Positions 42,752-50,930 of a stretch of 64,000 bases of DNA are shown piece by piece (within the stretch, counting starts at the first letter, position 1; every line of letters starts with the position of its first letter). Below the pieces are notes generated by a model. It was not told the DNA's origin. It saw only the letters and a program-made list of their open reading frames with translations, and did not search any database. The stretch is from Xanthobacteraceae bacterium 501b. Its GTDB lineage: Bacteria > Pseudomonadota > Alphaproteobacteria > Rhizobiales > Xanthobacteraceae. Location: positions 62,001 to 126,000 of the forward strand of contig KB899087.1 of NCBI GenBank assembly GCA_000378025.1. Reading direction: 5' to 3'. A program made the translations under genes and the position numbers.

Positions 42752-43576
42752 CTACGGCGCGTCCATCGCCCGGGCGAGGGCGAGGGAGGTTTCGCGGCAC
42801 AGGCCCGCATATTCCGGCGAGGTGCGGAAGCTCTCGTCGCGCGGCTGGTCCGGGTCGATGACGAGTTCCGCCGACACCCGCCCCGGCCGGGCACGGAAGA
42901 CCAGGATGCGCGAGGACAGGTAGACCGATTCGAACACCGAATGGGTGACGAAGACGATGGTGCAGCGCAGGCGCCGCCACACCTCCAGCAGGTCGTTGTT
43001 GAGCTTGAAGCGGGTGATCTCGTCCAGCGCGGCGAAGGGCTCATCCATCAAGAGCAGGCGCGGCTTGGTGACGAGCGCGCGGGCGATCGAAACGCGCATC
43101 TTCATGCCGCCGGACAGTTCGCGCGGATAGGCGTCGCGAAAGGCGGACAGGCCGACCAGCTCCAGCGCCTCCAGTATGGCGGGCTCGGCCTCGCGTCGGC
43201 CGACGCCGTCGAGCTTGAGCGGCAGGTGCACATTGCCGAACACGCTGGCCCACGGCATCAGCGTCGGTTCCTGGAAGACGAAGCCGATGGCGTGGCGCTC
43301 CCTCGCGCGGCGGGCCGTTTCGTCCGCGCCCCAGTCAAGCCGCCCCTCGCTCGGTTCGGTGAGCCCGGCGATGAGACGCAGCGCGGTCGACTTGCCGCAG
43401 CCGGACGGGCCGAGCAGCGAGACGAATTCGCCCTGTCGCACCTCCATGTCGAGCCCTTCCAGCGCGGTGACGGCATTGGCGAAGCGCTTGCCGACGCCGG
43501 AAAGGCGCAGCAGCGGCGCCCCGTCCGCCGCCGGGCGGGTCGCGATATCAGGCGCCGCCGCGCTCATATCAGCCAC
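42752..43576 (-). CDS. ABC importer ATPase, SsuB/TauB/ThiZ type
   Basis: A 274-residue ATPase: Walker A GPSGCGKST, Q-loop VFQEPTLMPW, signature LSGGMKMR, Walker B LLLMDEPFAALD and H-loop FVTHSVFES. The first ~20 residues are Ala/Asp-rich and variable; the second ATG (43567) is an alternative start. It lies 40 bp below the binding-protein gene in the same operon. Confidence 0.88.
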   Translation of the reverse strand: MADMSAAAPDIATRPAADGAPLLRLSGVGKRFANAVTALEGLDMEVRQGEFVSLLGPSGCGKSTALRLIAGLTEPSEGRLDWGADETARRARERHAIGFVFQEPTLMPWASVFGNVHLPLKLDGVGRREAEPAILEALELVGLSAFRDAYPRELSGGMKMRVSIARALVTKPRLLLMDEPFAALDEITRFKLNNDLLEVWRRLRCTIVFVTHSVFESVYLSSRILVFRARPGRVSAELVIDPDQPRDESFRTSPEYAGLCRETSLALARAMDAP

Positions 43577-43616
43577 GCGGGCGGCCCCAATGGCGAGCGC
43601 TCGTATCGGGGAGGCC

Positions 43617-44633
43617 TCATTTCGGCGCCAGCTCCTTGCCGACGCTCTTGTTGACGAATTGCAGCGTGTAGGACTTGGCGTAATCGATGCCGGGCTCCAG
43701 CACCTTGGCCTTCACCATCGTGTCGTAAAACCCCTTCATCCGCGCATCGGTCATGGCGCCGATGCCAAGCGTGGCGGTGTCGCCGGAATCGACGATGCCA
43801 TACTCCTTCATCTTGGCGATGGAGAAGGCGATCATGGCATCGGTGATCTCGGGATTGTCCTGCTTGATCAGGGCATTGGCCTTGGCGTTGTCGCCGTAGA
43901 GGTAATTGTACCAGCCGATGATCGAGGCATCGACGAAGCGCTGCACCAGATCGGGGTTCTGCTTCACCAGTTCGTTGCGCGTCTCGATCGTGGTGGCGTA
44001 GGTCTGGAAGCCGTAATCGGCAAGCAGGAACAGCGTCGGCTTGAACCCGCCCTGCTGCTCGATCGCATAGGGCTCGGACGTGATGTAGCCCTGCATGGCG
44101 CTGTTCTTGTCGACGAGGAACGGCGCGGCGTTGAAGGTGTAGGGCTTCACCTGATTTTCGCTGAAGCCGTAGGCGTCGACCAGCCATTGATAGTAGCTCG
44201 CCAGCCCCTCCTTGGAGATGAACAGGGTCCGCGTCTTCAGCTGCTCGAAGGCGGTGACGTCGGGATGGGCGATCAGGACCTGCGGGTCCTTCTGGAACAG
44301 GGCGGCGACCACCTGGGTGGGGATGTCCTCGACCACCGAGGAAATCGCCTGCAGCATGTTGGCGCCCATGTAGAAGTCGATCTTTCCGACCGGCAGCAGC
44401 AGCCGGTTATTGGCCTGCGGTCCGCCCGGCAGGATGGTCACGTTCAGCCCATATTTCGCATAAGTGCCGTCGGCGAGCGCCTGGTAGAAGCCGCCATGCT
44501 CGGCCTGGGCCACCCAATTGGTGCCGAAGGTCACCTTGTCCGCCGCGCGTGCCGGAGCGGTGCTCAGCAGGGCGGCGGCCGCCAGTGCGACGAGAGCGAA
44601 GAGGGAACGCAAGCGCGACAGACGCGGGCGCAT
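43617..44633 (-). CDS. NMT1/THI5-type periplasmic binding protein
   Basis: A 338-residue substrate-binding protein of the ThiY/RibY family (NMT1/THI5-like fold). A signal peptide spans residues 1 to about 30 (ending APARAAD). The mature part starts KVTFGTNWVAQAEHGGFYQAL, with the aromatic/His cluster that in the family contacts a pyrimidine or isoalloxazine ring, and continues with GKIDFYMGANMLQAI. ATG 44633 has GGAG six bases upstream, so it is preferred to ATG 44645. It heads the operon importer-amidohydrolase-oxidase-reductase. The family points to a heterocyclic ligand, and the enzymes alongside support that. Confidence 0.86.
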   Translation of the reverse strand: MRPRLSRLRSLFALVALAAAALLSTAPARAADKVTFGTNWVAQAEHGGFYQALADGTYAKYGLNVTILPGGPQANNRLLLPVGKIDFYMGANMLQAISSVVEDIPTQVVAALFQKDPQVLIAHPDVTAFEQLKTRTLFISKEGLASYYQWLVDAYGFSENQVKPYTFNAAPFLVDKNSAMQGYITSEPYAIEQQGGFKPTLFLLADYGFQTYATTIETRNELVKQNPDLVQRFVDASIIGWYNYLYGDNAKANALIKQDNPEITDAMIAFSIAKMKEYGIVDSGDTATLGIGAMTDARMKGFYDTMVKAKVLEPGIDYAKSYTLQFVNKSVGKELAPK

Positions 44634-44732
44634 CGAAATCTCCATCCGGCTAAGAAGGGCAGTGCGTGACGGGACCCATGCCCTCATGATAGGCGAGCTT
44701 AATCGTCATGCACATATGCTGCGGCGATTAGA

Positions 44733-44746
44733 CTGTGCATGCACAG
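44733..44746. promoter_or_regulatory. Perfect 14-bp palindrome between divergent operons
   Basis: CTGTGCATGCACAG lies 100 bp before the binding-protein start and 47 bp before the RidA start. A related half (CATGCACATATG) begins at 44707. Location and symmetry suit an operator controlling both directions, for example for a GntR- or LacI-type regulator. No obvious regulator gene for it is present in the window. Confidence 0.5.
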
Positions 44747-44792
44747 CATCGGCCGGCAACAGCCTTGCCAGCCCAACCCGGGAAGCCCGTTC

Positions 44793-45182
44793 ATGCTCCG
44801 TCACCTCGTGCCCCCCGCCATCCGTCCGCCCTTCGCCCGCTACAGCCACGCCGTCGAGATCGCCGCCGGCGCGCGGCTGCTGCTGGTCTCCGGCCAGCTC
44901 GGCATTTCGCCCGACGAGGTGATTCCCGAGGGCGTGGAGGAACAGGCCGACTTGTGCCTCGCCGCCATCGACGCCTGCCTCATCGAGGCGGGAATGGCGC
45001 GCGCGGATATCGTGCGGCTGAACGCCTATGTCACCGACCGCGCCCATCTGCCCGGCTACATGGCGGCCCGCGACCGCTTCATCGCCGATCCGCCGCCGGC
45101 CTCGACGCTGATGATCGTCTCCGGCTTCGCCCGGCCGGAATTCAAGGTGGAGATCGAGGCGCTGGCCGCGCGGGCGGATTGA
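44793..45182 (+). CDS. RidA/YjgF-family protein
   Basis: A 129-residue RidA-superfamily protein with YSHAVEIAAGARLLLVSGQLG near the start, the conserved NAYVTDRAHLPGYM segment and a C-terminal EIEALAAR. Members hydrolyse reactive enamines/imines or, like RutC, aminoacrylate-type intermediates of pyrimidine breakdown. ATG 44793 follows GGAAG; an upstream in-frame ATG (44739) lies within the palindrome. It starts the plus-strand operon with creatininase- and Ldh-family genes. Its presence supports formation of an enamine or imine intermediate in this pathway. Confidence 0.85.
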   Translation: MLRHLVPPAIRPPFARYSHAVEIAAGARLLLVSGQLGISPDEVIPEGVEEQADLCLAAIDACLIEAGMARADIVRLNAYVTDRAHLPGYMAARDRFIADPPPASTLMIVSGFARPEFKVEIEALAARAD

Positions 45183-45221
45183 GCCTAGAACCCGCCCATT
45201 CCAACGACCGGACCTGCCGCC

Positions 45222-46040
45222 ATGCCCCCCAAACGCTTCTGGACCGAACTCAGCTGGACCGACTTCGCGCAAGGCGACACCGAGAACTGGATTGCCGTGC
45301 TGCCGGTGGCGGCGGTGGAGCAGCACGGGCCGCATCTGCCGGTGGGCGTCGATGCCTTCATCGGTGAGGGCTATCTCAAGGAAGTGGCGCGGCTGCTGCC
45401 GGATGATGTTCCCGCCGTGTTCCTGCCGCTGCAGGCCATCGGCAAGTCGAACGAGCATCTCGACTTTCCCGGCACGCTGACACTTTCCGCCGAAACCGTG
45501 ATCCGCGCCTGGACCGAGATCGGCGAGAGCGTTCACCGCGCCGGAGTGCGCAAGCTGGTGCTGGTCAATTCCCATGGCGGCAATGTACCTATTCTCGACA
45601 TCGTGGCGCGCGAATTGCGAGCGCGGCTCGGCATGCTGGCGGTGATGGTGTCCTGGCATCGCTTCGGCTACCCCGAGGGCCTGTTCACCGCGCAGGAGCG
45701 CCAGCACGGCATCCATGCCGGCGGGGTGGAGACCTCGCTGATGCTGGCCTTCCGGCCCGACACGGTGCGGATGGACGAGGTGCGCGACTTTCCCCCGGTG
45801 ACGCTTGCCATGGAACAGGAATTCGCCTTCCTGCGCGCCGGCTCGCCGGCCGGCTTCGGCTGGATGGCGCAGGATATCCAGCCTTCGGGCGCGATGGGCG
45901 ATGCCACCGAGGCGAGCCTGGAGAAGGGCGAGGTCTGCGCCCTCTATGGCGCCCGGGCTTTTGTCGAACTGCTCGGCGATGTCCATCGCTTCGACCTGTC
46001 GCGGCTGCCGGCGGGACCGCGCGGCGGGGCGGCGTGCTGA
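45222..46040 (+). CDS. Creatininase-family amidohydrolase
   Basis: A 272-residue member of the creatininase/MftE/ArfB family of metal-dependent amide hydrolases. Metal ligands and active-site segments are AAVEQHGPHLPVGVDA (E, H, D), LVNSHGGNVPIL (H) and HAGGVETSLML (E). It would cleave a cyclic or formyl amide. It follows RidA by 39 bp and overlaps the Ldh gene (TGATG), so the three are coupled. Together with the divergent amidohydrolase, this implies two successive C-N bond hydrolyses in one pathway. Creatinine itself is only one of several possible substrates. Confidence 0.87.
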   Translation: MPPKRFWTELSWTDFAQGDTENWIAVLPVAAVEQHGPHLPVGVDAFIGEGYLKEVARLLPDDVPAVFLPLQAIGKSNEHLDFPGTLTLSAETVIRAWTEIGESVHRAGVRKLVLVNSHGGNVPILDIVARELRARLGMLAVMVSWHRFGYPEGLFTAQERQHGIHAGGVETSLMLAFRPDTVRMDEVRDFPPVTLAMEQEFAFLRAGSPAGFGWMAQDIQPSGAMGDATEASLEKGEVCALYGARAFVELLGDVHRFDLSRLPAGPRGGAAC

Positions 46041-47104
46041 TGGAAGGCTCGGTCGCGCGCACCGGCTTTCACAGCCGGAAACTGAACCTCGATGCGGCCC
46101 ACGCCTATGCGGCGCGGGTGCTGGAGCGCTTTGGCGCGTCTGCCGGCAATGCCGCCTTTACCGCCGACGCACTGGTGCGCGCCGAGGCGGATGGGCTCGG
46201 CACGCATGGCCTCACCCGCCTGCCCAGCTACAGCGCCATGGCGGCGGCCGGCAAGATCGACGGTCATGCGGTGCCGAAGATGCGCCGGGTGGCGCCGGCG
46301 GTGCTGGCCGTGGATGCCGGCAATGGCTTCGCCTATCCCGCCCTCGCGCTCGGCCTGCCGGCGCTCGCCGCGCTGGCGCGCGAGAGCGGCGTGGCGCTGA
46401 TGGCGGTGCGGCGCTCCAGCCATTTCGGCGTCGCCGGCCAGCCGGTGGAGGCGCTCGCCAATGAGGGGCTGGTCGGCCTCGCCTTTTCCAATGCCTCGGC
46501 CTCCATTGCGCCCTGGGGCGGCAAGCGGGCGGTGTTCGGCACCAACCCGATCGCCTTCGCCACGCCGCTCAAAGGCCGGGCGCCGGCGGTGGTGGACCTC
46601 TCCGTCGCCAAGGTGGCGCGCGGGAATATTCTCGCCGCCGTGCAGCGGGGGGAAACCGCCATTCCCGAGGGCTGGGCCTATGACCAGGAGGGCAACCCGA
46701 CCACCAATGCCAAGGCTGGGCTTGCCGGCACCATGGTGCCGATGGGCGAAGCGAAGGGCACGGCGCTCGCCTTCGTCATCGAGGTGATGGCGGCGGCGCT
46801 GACCGCCTCGACCTTCTCCTTCGACGCACCCAGCTTCTTTGATGGCGCAGGCCCGCCGGCGGCGGTCGGGCATGTGGTCATCGCCATAAACCCCGGCGCG
46901 GTGGCGGGGGATGCCTATCTCGACCATCTGGAGCGCCTTGCGCTGACGATCGAGAGTGAAGCCGGGGCACGGCTGCCGGGGACCAGGCGGCTGTTCAACC
47001 GCGAACGCGCCGCGCGCGAGGGTGTCACGCTCACGGCCGGGGTGCAGCGGGCGCTGGCGCAGATGGGGTTCGTGGAGGCGGCGTCGGCGGGCGGCGCGGC
47101 CTGA
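46040..47104 (+). CDS. Ldh-family (malate/L-lactate/ureidoglycolate) dehydrogenase
   Basis: A 354-residue NAD(P)-dependent dehydrogenase of the non-Rossmann Ldh/YlbC/AllD family. Visible are EADGLGTHGLTRLPSY (catalytic His region), RRSSHFGVAGQPVEAL, and GTNPIAFATPLKG with coenzyme-binding residues, then the VVDLSVAKVARGNI segment. It reduces or oxidises a 2-oxo/2-hydroxy acid, perhaps the end product of the ring-opening steps (AllD, its homologue, acts on ureidoglycolate). It is the last gene of the plus-strand operon, with a terminator-like hairpin right after the stop. Confidence 0.86.
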   Translation: MEGSVARTGFHSRKLNLDAAHAYAARVLERFGASAGNAAFTADALVRAEADGLGTHGLTRLPSYSAMAAAGKIDGHAVPKMRRVAPAVLAVDAGNGFAYPALALGLPALAALARESGVALMAVRRSSHFGVAGQPVEALANEGLVGLAFSNASASIAPWGGKRAVFGTNPIAFATPLKGRAPAVVDLSVAKVARGNILAAVQRGETAIPEGWAYDQEGNPTTNAKAGLAGTMVPMGEAKGTALAFVIEVMAAALTASTFSFDAPSFFDGAGPPAAVGHVVIAINPGAVAGDAYLDHLERLALTIESEAGARLPGTRRLFNRERAAREGVTLTAGVQRALAQMGFVEAASAGGAA

Positions 47105-47111
47105 CAGCAAA

Positions 47112-47134
47112 AAGGCCCGGACATGCCGGGCCTT
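47112..47134. terminator. Hairpin terminator between convergent genes
   Basis: A 9-bp perfect stem (AAGGCCCGG against CCGGGCCTT) with a 5-nt loop lies eight bases after the Ldh stop and 34 bases from the ppa stop. A-rich flank on one side and a TTTT run nearby on the other let it work in both directions. Confidence 0.75.
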
Positions 47135-47167
47135 CCGCCTTTTCCAGCGCCACGACGGCGCTCTTGC

Positions 47168-47692
47168 TCACTTATAGGCGGCGATCGCCTTGAGGATCAG
47201 CTCGCGGGCGCGCTCGGGGCCTTCCCAGCCGGAGACCGTGACCGTCTTGCCCTTCTCCAGATCCTTGTAATGGGTGAAGAAGTGGCCGATCTGCTCGATG
47301 ATCAGCGGCGGCAGATCCGCATAGCTCTTCACCTTGGAATGGTAGGGGTAGACCGAGTCCGCCGGCACGGCGAGGATCTTCTCGTCGCCGCCCTTCTCGT
47401 CGGTCATCATCAGCACGCCGATCGGCCGGCAGGCGATGACGCAGCCCGCGAGCAGCGGGATCGGCGAGATGACGATCACGTCGATCGGGTCGCCGTCATC
47501 GCCGAGCGTGTTCGGGACGAAGCCGTAATTGCCCGGGTAGAACATCGGCGTGTGCAGGAAGCGGTCGACGAACAGCGCGCCCGATTCCTTGTCGATCTCG
47601 TACTTCACCGGCGCGCCGCCGGCCGGGATTTCGATGATGGCGTGAACTTCGTCAGGCGGATTGGGCCCGACCGAAATGCGCGAAATATCCAT
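47168..47692 (-). CDS. ppa: Inorganic pyrophosphatase
   Basis: A 174-residue family I soluble pyrophosphatase, hydrolysing PPi to phosphate to drive biosynthesis. The active site includes KYEIDKESG and FYPGNYGFVP. The signature DDGDPIDVIV has the three metal-binding aspartates. C-terminal VKSYADLPP and HFFTHYKDLE are typical. Length and motifs match the bacterial enzyme. ATG 47692 is the conserved start (MDISRI); the frame continues upstream without conservation. Confidence 0.95.
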   Translation of the reverse strand: MDISRISVGPNPPDEVHAIIEIPAGGAPVKYEIDKESGALFVDRFLHTPMFYPGNYGFVPNTLGDDGDPIDVIVISPIPLLAGCVIACRPIGVLMMTDEKGGDEKILAVPADSVYPYHSKVKSYADLPPLIIEQIGHFFTHYKDLEKGKTVTVSGWEGPERARELILKAIAAYK

Positions 47693-47863
47693 GAATGGGC
47701 TCCAACGGCTCCAGGTCGACGGGCCGGCAAGGCCGGCGGGCACAAAGGCGCCCTCTCATAGGTCGATGCGGGCGCGCCGTCGAGACGTGTCGCCCCATCA
47801 TTTCGACCAGCAGGCCCTGCCGGGGGGCACGGCGCGGCACCGATGACGCTTCGTCAGCTGTTT

Positions 47864-47876
47864 GATACAGTGTATC
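47864..47876. promoter_or_regulatory. Probable Zur box 1
   Basis: GATACAGTGTATC is a dyad with GATAC/GTATC half-sites. It lies 59 bp upstream of the first gene of the zinc-import operon and is matched by a second copy 35 bp downstream. A Zur gene lies in this window (63063). Assignment rests on position, pairing and the downstream genes. Confidence 0.65.
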
Positions 47877-47898
47877 TTTCGTCTGGACGAGTGGCGCC

Positions 47899-47911
47899 GA
47901 TATACAGTATC
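47899..47911. promoter_or_regulatory. Probable Zur box 2
   Basis: GATATACAGTATC shares the GATA-N5-TATC frame with box 1 (its reverse complement reads GATACTGTATATC). It ends 23 bp before the start codon of the histidine-rich gene. Two spaced boxes suggest cooperative repression. Confidence 0.6.
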
Positions 47912-47934
47912 ACTTCCGTCTCTGGAGTTTGAGC

Positions 47935-48255
47935 ATGTCTGTCGCCCCCGTCCGCCTGCACGACCACCCCCACATTTCCGCCCCTCCGGAGGGGCGTGGA
48001 AAGGCGGGCGCCGGCGGGCACGGGCATGCTCATTCTCCGGGCCATGGGCATGATGACGGGCATCCTCCTCACGGCACCGCGCTTGCCCATCCCGGTTCCC
48101 GCCACCCTTCATACAAGGCGGGCGAGCGGCATCCTTCGGCCCGCCCGGCTTTCTCGCTGCTGCGGCTTTCCGCCCTGCAGCGCCTCGCCATCGCCCTGCC
48201 GCTGGCGGCGGTGCTCTGGGCGATGGCGCTGGCGGTGATCGGGGCGGGCGCGTGA
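47935..48255 (+). CDS. Small histidine-rich membrane protein, first gene of zinc operon
   Basis: A 106-residue protein with no family I recognise. Residues about 10-60 are rich in His, Gly and Pro (HDHPHIS, then GGHGHAHSPGHGHDDGHPPHG). Residues about 78-104 form one hydrophobic helix (LAIALPLAAVLWAMALAVI). There is no cleavable signal, so it is probably tail-anchored with the His-rich part in the cytoplasm, though the opposite topology is possible. ATG 47935 has GGAG seven bases upstream. It lies directly behind two Zur-like boxes and its stop overlaps znuC. A zinc-binding buffer or a partner of ZnuBC on the membrane is the natural inference. Confidence 0.78.
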   Translation: MSVAPVRLHDHPHISAPPEGRGKAGAGGHGHAHSPGHGHDDGHPPHGTALAHPGSRHPSYKAGERHPSARPAFSLLRLSALQRLAIALPLAAVLWAMALAVIGAGA

Positions 48256-49016
48256 TGGGAAACGTCACGAAAAGCGTCCTTGCCTTCCGCAATCTAACCC
48301 TCGGCTATGACCGCCACCCGGCTGTGCACCATCTCGACGGCGATGTGGCGGAGGGCGACCTGCTCGCCATTTGCGGGCCGAACGGGGCGGGCAAGTCGAC
48401 GCTGCTCAAGGGCATTGCCGGCGTGCTGACGCCGCTCACCGGCCGCATTGAGGGCCATGTGCCGGCGCGGGAGATCGCCTATCTGCCGCAGGCGGCGGAG
48501 GTCGACCGTTCCTTCCCGATCGACGTCTATGACCTCGTTTCCATGGGCCTGTGGCGCCGCGCCGGGCTGTTCGGCGGCATCAACCGCGCGGATCGCACCC
48601 GCATCGAGCACGCGCTGGCCGCCGTTGGGCTGGAAGGCTTCGAGGCGCGCCCCATCGGCACCCTGTCGGGCGGCCAGATGCAGCGCGCTTTGTTCGCCCG
48701 CCTGCTGCTGCAGGATGCGCGGCTGCTGCTGCTCGACGAGCCTTTTACCGCGCTCGACGCCGGCACGATCACAGACCTGACCGCGCTGGTGAAGCGCTGG
48801 AATGGCGAGGGTCGCACGGTCATCGCCGTGCTGCACGATTTCGAACTGGTGCGCGGGCTTTTTCCCCGCACCCTGCTCCTCGCCCGCGAGGCGGTCGCCT
48901 GGGGCACCACCGGCGAGGTGCTGACATCGCATAATCTCGCCGAGGCGCGGCGCATGTGCGAGGCGTGGGACGAGGATGCCCCTGCCTGTGGCCCGGTCTC
49001 GGGGAGGGCGGCATGA
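48255..49016 (+). CDS. znuC: High-affinity zinc importer ATPase
   Basis: A 253-residue ATPase of the metal (ZnuC/MntB) type. Walker A is GPNGAGKST, the Q-loop is in AYLPQAAEVD, the signature is LSGGQMQR, Walker B is LLLLDEPFTALD, and the H-loop is in VLHDFELV. The family-typical DVYDLVSMGLWRR follows the Q-loop. The ATG overlaps the stop of the His-rich gene (TGATG); a GTG three bases earlier is possible. Gene order ZnuC-ZnuB-ZnuA with Zur-like boxes identifies zinc rather than manganese. Confidence 0.9.
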   Translation: MGNVTKSVLAFRNLTLGYDRHPAVHHLDGDVAEGDLLAICGPNGAGKSTLLKGIAGVLTPLTGRIEGHVPAREIAYLPQAAEVDRSFPIDVYDLVSMGLWRRAGLFGGINRADRTRIEHALAAVGLEGFEARPIGTLSGGQMQRALFARLLLQDARLLLLDEPFTALDAGTITDLTALVKRWNGEGRTVIAVLHDFELVRGLFPRTLLLAREAVAWGTTGEVLTSHNLAEARRMCEAWDEDAPACGPVSGRAA

Positions 49017-49882
49017 TGTATGATCTGCTCATTGCCCCCTTCGCCGAGTTCGATTTTATGCGCCGCGCGCTGGTCGGCGTGCTGGCGCTGGGCGTCGGGG
49101 CCGGCCCCATCGGCGTGCTGATGATGCTGCGCCGGATGAGCCTTGCCGGCGACGCCATGGCCCACGCGATCCTGCCCGGCGCGGCGGTCGGCTTCCTCGC
49201 CGCCGGGCTGAACCTGTTCGCCATGACGGTGGGCGGGCTGGTGGCGGGCTTCGCCGTGGCGCTCGGCGCCGGCGCGGTGGCGCGGGCGACGCAGATGAAG
49301 GAGGACGCGGCGCTGGCGGCCTTCTACCTCGTCTCCCTCGCGCTCGGTGTGCTGCTGGTGTCGCTGCGCGGCTCCAATGTCGACCTTCTGCATGTGCTGT
49401 TCGGCACCGTGCTGGCGCTCGACGACGCGACGCTGCTGCTCATCGTCTCGATCTCCAGCCTGACGCTGGTGGCGCTGGCGCTGGCCTGGCGGCCTCTGGT
49501 GCTGGAGAGCGTCGATCCCGGCTTCCTGCGCTCGGTCAGCCGGGCGGGAGCGCCCACCCATCTCATTTTCCTGGCGCTGGTGGTGATGAACCTTGTCGGC
49601 GGCTTCCATGCGCTCGGCACGCTGCTGGCGGTCGGGCTGATGATGCTGCCGGCCGCCGCCGGACGGTTCTGGACCCGCGAGCTGACGACGCTGGTCGGCG
49701 TCTCGGTGCTGATCGCCTGTGGCTCCGGTGTGCTGGGGCTGCTGGTTTCCTATCATTCCGGCGTGCCCTCCGGGCCCGCCATCATCCTCGTCGCCGGCGG
49801 TGCCTATGCGCTGTCCGTGCTTTTCGGGCCAGTCGGCGGGCTTCTGCCCCGCTTCCTGCCGCAACGCCATCTCGAAGCCTGA
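49013..49882 (+). CDS. znuB: Zinc importer permease
   Basis: A 289-residue ABC-3 family permease with eight or nine helices. Characteristic segments are GVLMMLRRMSLAGDAMAHAILPG, LRGSNVDLLHVLFGTVLAL and NLVGGFHALGTLLAVGLMMLP. It overlaps znuC by ATGA; GGGGAGGG precedes the start. It forms the homodimeric channel for zinc delivered by ZnuA. Confidence 0.9.
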   Translation: MMYDLLIAPFAEFDFMRRALVGVLALGVGAGPIGVLMMLRRMSLAGDAMAHAILPGAAVGFLAAGLNLFAMTVGGLVAGFAVALGAGAVARATQMKEDAALAAFYLVSLALGVLLVSLRGSNVDLLHVLFGTVLALDDATLLLIVSISSLTLVALALAWRPLVLESVDPGFLRSVSRAGAPTHLIFLALVVMNLVGGFHALGTLLAVGLMMLPAAAGRFWTRELTTLVGVSVLIACGSGVLGLLVSYHSGVPSGPAIILVAGGAYALSVLFGPVGGLLPRFLPQRHLEA

Positions 49883-49892
49883 GGAGCCCCCT

Positions 49893-50912
49893 ATGCTCAC
49901 CCGTCGCCTCACTCTCGCCGGCGCGCTCGCGCTCGGCCTCGCTCTCCCGCTCGCGCTTCCTGCCGCCGCGCAGGAAGCCGCGACCAAGATCCCTGTCGTC
50001 GCCTCCTTCTCGATCCTCGGTGATTTCGTGAAAGAGGTCGGTGGTGATCGCGTCGACGTCACCACCCTCGTCGGTCCCAATGGCGACGCCCATGTGTTCC
50101 AGCCGGCCCCCGGCGACGCCAAGAAGGTGGCGAGCGCCCAGATCGTGTTCGTCAACGGCCTCGGTTTCGAGGGCTGGATCGACCGGCTGGTGAAGGCCTC
50201 CGGCACCAAGGCCGAGATCGTCGTCGCCACCAAGGGCATCACGCCGCGCGAAATGGCCGATGAGGATGAGGACGACCACGCCGCGCACGACCACGGCAAG
50301 GACCACAAGGATCATGACCATGACGACCATGCCAAGAAGGACGGGCATGACCATGACCATGATCACGCCGGCCACGACCATGGCGGCGTCGATCCGCACG
50401 CCTGGCAGTCGGTTGCCAATGCGCAGATCTATGTCGCCAACATCCGCGACGCGCTGATCGCGGCCGATCCCGCCGGAAAGGCGGCCTATGAGGCCAACGC
50501 GGCCGCCTACACCGCCAAGCTGCAGGCGCTCGACGCCGAAGTGAAGGCGGCGGTGGCGCGCATTCCAGAGAAGAACCGCCGCATCATCACCTCGCATGAT
50601 GCCTTCGGCTATTTCGGTGCCGCCTATGGCGTCGAATTCATCGCCCCGCAGGGCGTTTCCACCGATTCCGAAGCCTCGGCCAAGGACGTCGCCCGCATCA
50701 TCCGTCAGATCAAGGCCGACAAGATCCCGGCCGTGTTCATGGAGAACATCTCCGATCCGCGCCTCGTCAAGCGCATCGCCAAGGAGACCAAGGCCAAGGT
50801 CGGCGGCGAGCTGTTTTCCGACGCGCTCTCCGATGACAAAGGCCCGGCGAGCACCTACATCGACATGATGAAGAACAACGTCGCCCAGCTCTCCTCGGCC
50901 CTGTCGAGCTGA
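49893..50912 (+). CDS. znuA: Periplasmic zinc-binding protein
   Basis: A 339-residue cluster A-I metal-binding protein. A signal peptide (residues 1 to about 26, ending PAAAQE) precedes VVASFSILGDFVKEVGG. The metal-site histidines are in GDAHVFQP, GVDPHAW and ITSHDAFGYF, plus a final aspartate region. A long His/Asp-rich loop at about residues 124-164 is the hallmark of zinc-specific ZnuA rather than manganese proteins. It follows znuB by 10 bp with GAGGAG before the ATG. Confidence 0.92.
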   Translation: MLTRRLTLAGALALGLALPLALPAAAQEAATKIPVVASFSILGDFVKEVGGDRVDVTTLVGPNGDAHVFQPAPGDAKKVASAQIVFVNGLGFEGWIDRLVKASGTKAEIVVATKGITPREMADEDEDDHAAHDHGKDHKDHDHDDHAKKDGHDHDHDHAGHDHGGVDPHAWQSVANAQIYVANIRDALIAADPAGKAAYEANAAAYTAKLQALDAEVKAAVARIPEKNRRIITSHDAFGYFGAAYGVEFIAPQGVSTDSEASAKDVARIIRQIKADKIPAVFMENISDPRLVKRIAKETKAKVGGELFSDALSDDKGPASTYIDMMKNNVAQLSSALSS

Positions 50913-50930
50913 GTGTACGTTTCACCACAC

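Noticed and set aside
44706-45986. 426-codon minus-strand frame over RidA and creatininase genes
   Set aside because: It is the antisense shadow of two genes with intact active-site motifs.
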